From Phoronis ovalis (taxonomy: Eukaryota; Phoronida; Phoronidae), in the NCBI GenBank assembly GCA_028565635.1, contig JAOXYB010067833.1, forward strand, positions 1 through 24,317: 24,317 nucleotides of DNA, written 5' to 3'. Positions 22,197-24,317 of the stretch are shown here, piece after piece. Below the pieces are notes generated by a model. It made no database searches. It was not told where the DNA came from and worked only from the letters and a program-made list of their open reading frames with translations. The position numbers and the translations under genes are program-made. Numbering within the stretch: the stretch's first letter is position 1; every line of letters begins with the position of its first letter.

Positions 22197-22904
22197 GAGA
22201 ATTGTACCATTCAATTCTTTTTTTAGCTTAAATATAATTGTAATTCTTATGTTTTAATTTCATATACATATTTTAATAACATATGCATTAAAATATGTTT
22301 GTAAATATTTTTTACGAAATATTCCCTCCTGTCTCATTTGTTAAATCTAGTTTGAATTTGTTTGTTCCTTTTTTTGTTTGAAATAAAGCCATACATTTAA
22401 AGCTTTAATTTTCCAAGTATGATCATGATTTGACCTGGATAATATATATTCAACTTAGTCACCACACTCTGGGACTATTATAACTAAGTTATAATTTTCC
22501 CAACCGTACTCAATACACTCTTTTAGTTTTTTATTGTAATAAGTAACTTTGTAATTTTTTTTTATCAATGAATGAAAAGACTGCATTCGCACTAATACAC
22601 AGCTTTAAAAGTACATCAGCAGATGTAGAATTCTTTTAATACTGACAAAAGCTCCTTGGGGATCTTTTAAATCAACTTTTTTTAAAAATCAGACTGAACT
22701 GTCAGATTTCTTAAAATTATGATAGTACGGCCTTTAAATATTTTTTACTGTTTAGCTGCAGTTGTTGTGTGCACATATATTGTGTAGCTTGTATAAACAG
22801 TTCACAACCCTCCCCAAACCCGCTGCTGTGTGGGCTTTAATAGTGTCAATGGAAAAACATGTGTAACTGTCACCAGATGGCGCAACATTATCTATCCCAA
22901 AATG

Positions 22905-22932
22905 CTTTTCGACCTTTTTCTCCGCCATATTG
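22905..22932 (+). promoter_or_regulatory. S15a transcription start: TOP tract and non-coding exon 1
   Basis: The pyrimidine tracts CTTTTC (22905-22910) and CCTTTTTCTCC (22913-22923) are typical 5' terminal oligopyrimidine starts of ribosomal protein mRNAs, which are translated under mTOR control. CCGCCATATTG at 22922-22932 matches the YY1-type element commonly found just downstream of such starts. The exon ends at donor TTG|GTGAGT. Which tract is the true start cannot be settled from sequence. Intron 1 (22933-23207) follows. Confidence 0.75.
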
Positions 22933-23220
22933 GTGAGTACAGATTTGTGTTTCGATGCTGACCTTTCAATCCAACATCATCTAGGCTAAGATGCAAATAT
23001 AATGAAAGCAAACATACCACTGTAAACTTATATTAGTATTATTTATCTCTAATTACTTTTATTATTTGAAACTATCTGGAATTACGAGGTTTTTGGATCT
23101 ATACTATTGATACCGCTCTGAAAAATTTTGGTCGTACTAAATAAGGCATCTCTATACCCGAATTCGGTGAATCAAAATGTAATGTGTTGTTTTTCACCAA
23201 TTTCCAGGTAAGCCGCAAAA

Positions 23221-23353
23221 ATGGTGCGGATGAATGTACTGGCCGACTGCTTGAAAAGTATCTGTAATGCTGAAAAACGTGGAAAACGACAGGTCTTAAT
23301 CAGACCTTCATCCAAAGTCATCATTCGATTCTTGCAAGTGATGATGAAGCATG
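23221..23353 (+). CDS. RPS15A: Ribosomal protein S15a (uS8), first coding exon; rest beyond window
   Basis: A 40S subunit protein of about 130 residues in animals that binds 18S rRNA. This exon (23208-23353, coding from 23221) gives the first 44 residues plus one base, [20 protein letters not shown] onward to VMMKH. The match to the conserved uS8 N-terminus is near complete. Differences from the human protein as I recall it are Cys10, Cys15, Ser30, Ile35 and Gln39. The donor CATG|GTACGT completes the glycine codon in the next exon, which is not found before the window end. The TOP exon upstream and intact splicing argue for a working gene rather than a processed copy. The exon opens with GTAAGC right after the acceptor CAG. 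Confidence 0.95.
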
Positions 23354-24317
23354 GTACGTATTTATTATTTACAAACTGCTGGTTACGTTTTAGATTTAAG
23401 AGAGAGAAGTAATTTTGATAATATGTGTCTCACGTTATTTAAATGGAAATCTGAAGAAGTGTTGAACCTCGTAAACGTTTAAGGCAGTTATCTAGCAGAT
23501 TTATATTAAAAATGGGGTGGTGTTTATGTATTATGACTTATGTAATATAGGATTTTATTATTGTTTGTGATAATACTGTACAGAATTTCAAGTACTACTC
23601 GGTGTAACAGACCCAAAATCATTTATAATAGTGTTGATATGTATGTAACAATGATACTGCACGATATTTCAAGATTATTTTTTTTTGTCAACATCTTAAT
23701 GTGTTAAAATAATGATAACTGCAAATAAATTGTTATGTATTTTGTTAGTTATGTATTTTGTTATGGACATGGAGTGAATGATTTGTTATGTATAACAATA
23801 CAATGATAGGTGTCAAACTGCAGAAGTGGGAAAGACACCCAGGTCAATCTGACAGTGGTCATAAAAGTCAAATAGTACTGTAAAGGGTGAACATTCATGT
23901 AACAAGTTCTTGTACAGTGCTACATGACATTAGTTTCAAGAGCTGATTCTTAGAATGCCACAAAACAAATTAATGAACAATTACACTGCTGGCTTAGAAC
24001 TGGCAATGTCGCCAGTGCAATATAACCCAATCTGTACTATAAAACGAAAGTAATGCACTGGATGTTATTATATCCCAATAGAGTTGCACTTCCAGACAGG
24101 GAAATGACAGGAAAAATCAACTCTCTTCAGTTAGTAGTAGTCATCACCTGTTCATAGACCCAGTATGGATTAAAGTAAAACCATTTGTTAGGGATTAATT
24201 GTCCTTAGAAACCACAGGGGCCTGGTGCTTTAAAAAATACAAAACGAATAAAAAATATGAAATGAATGAAATAAATATATTTCCACTTCTGTCATTCACA
24301 CTTATCACCAAATGGTC
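23354..24317 (+). other. S15a intron 2, open at the window edge
   Basis: From donor GTACGT to the end of the window no continuation of S15a coding sequence is visible. The stretch is AT-rich and holds one exact 16-base tandem duplication, listed separately. No snoRNA with convincing boxes was found. Confidence 0.7.
23732..23763. repeat. 16-bp exact tandem duplication in S15a intron 2
   Basis: GTTATGTATTTTGTTA occurs twice head to tail (23732-23747 and 23748-23763). A partial third echo, TTGTTATGTATAAC, follows near 23782. Confidence 0.95.

Larger units (their letters stand above)
20445..22904 (+). other. WD40 3' UTR and intergenic region before S15a
   Basis: It starts after the TAA at 20442-20444. 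AATAAA signals lie at 20474-20479, 21222-21227, 21295-21300 and 22382-22387. The one at 21295 is followed at once by a GT-rich stretch (GTTTTGTGTGGCTTG), so it is the best candidate for a distal cleavage site. The region also carries a diverged duplication and a hairpin, listed separately. The 113-codon open frame at 20788-21129 has no coding character. The last 150 bases should hold the S15a promoter. Confidence 0.65.

Noticed and set aside
23798-23860. Possible C/D-box snoRNA in S15a intron 2
   Set aside because: A CTGA is present, but the C-box-like ATGATAG departs from RTGATGA at two positions and no terminal stem closes.

Overview
This is an AT-rich nuclear segment from an animal. The evidence is the many short exons with GT-AG introns, a TOP-type ribosomal-protein promoter, and clear animal orthologs. 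Protein wording and repeat style suggest an invertebrate, possibly a mollusc or another lophotrochozoan. That assignment is inference; nothing in the sequence fixes the species. There are no prokaryotic features, rRNA genes, intact tRNA genes or CRISPR arrays.

Layout: three genes. (1) Minus strand, 10400 down to 1: most of a mitochondrial Rho GTPase gene (Miro/RHOT). It has 18 exons in the window and about 520 codons. The C-terminal part of the second GTPase domain and the tail anchor lie beyond base 1. (2) Plus strand, 15109-20444: a complete nine-coding-exon gene for a 376-residue, probably seven-bladed WD40 protein of unrecognised function. A probable non-coding first exon ends at 11103. 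(3) Plus strand, about 22905 to beyond the end: the 5' end of the ribosomal protein S15a (uS8) gene, with a non-coding TOP exon, the first coding exon (44 codons plus one base), and then intron to the window edge. Genes 1 and 2 are divergent and may share the promoter region 10401-11103, which is richer in CpG than its surroundings. Genes 2 and 3 run in tandem with about 2.4 kb between them.

The genes need not act together. Miro is a calcium-sensing mitochondrial trafficking GTPase, S15a is a 40S subunit protein, and the WD40 protein is a presumed scaffold.

Non-coding DNA holds several unlabelled structures. These are an inverted-repeat-bounded element (2441-3011), a degenerate repeat block bounded by an 11-bp inverted repeat (9035-9491), a palindrome with 20-bp arms (11393-11433), direct repeats flanking the first EF-hand exon, a tRNA-like SINE remnant (about 19624-19700), and a diverged duplication downstream of the WD40 stop codon. 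I found no convincing new biological system. The most interesting points are the unassigned WD40 family, tandem GTTG/GTAATT splice donors in two genes, and the repeat structures.
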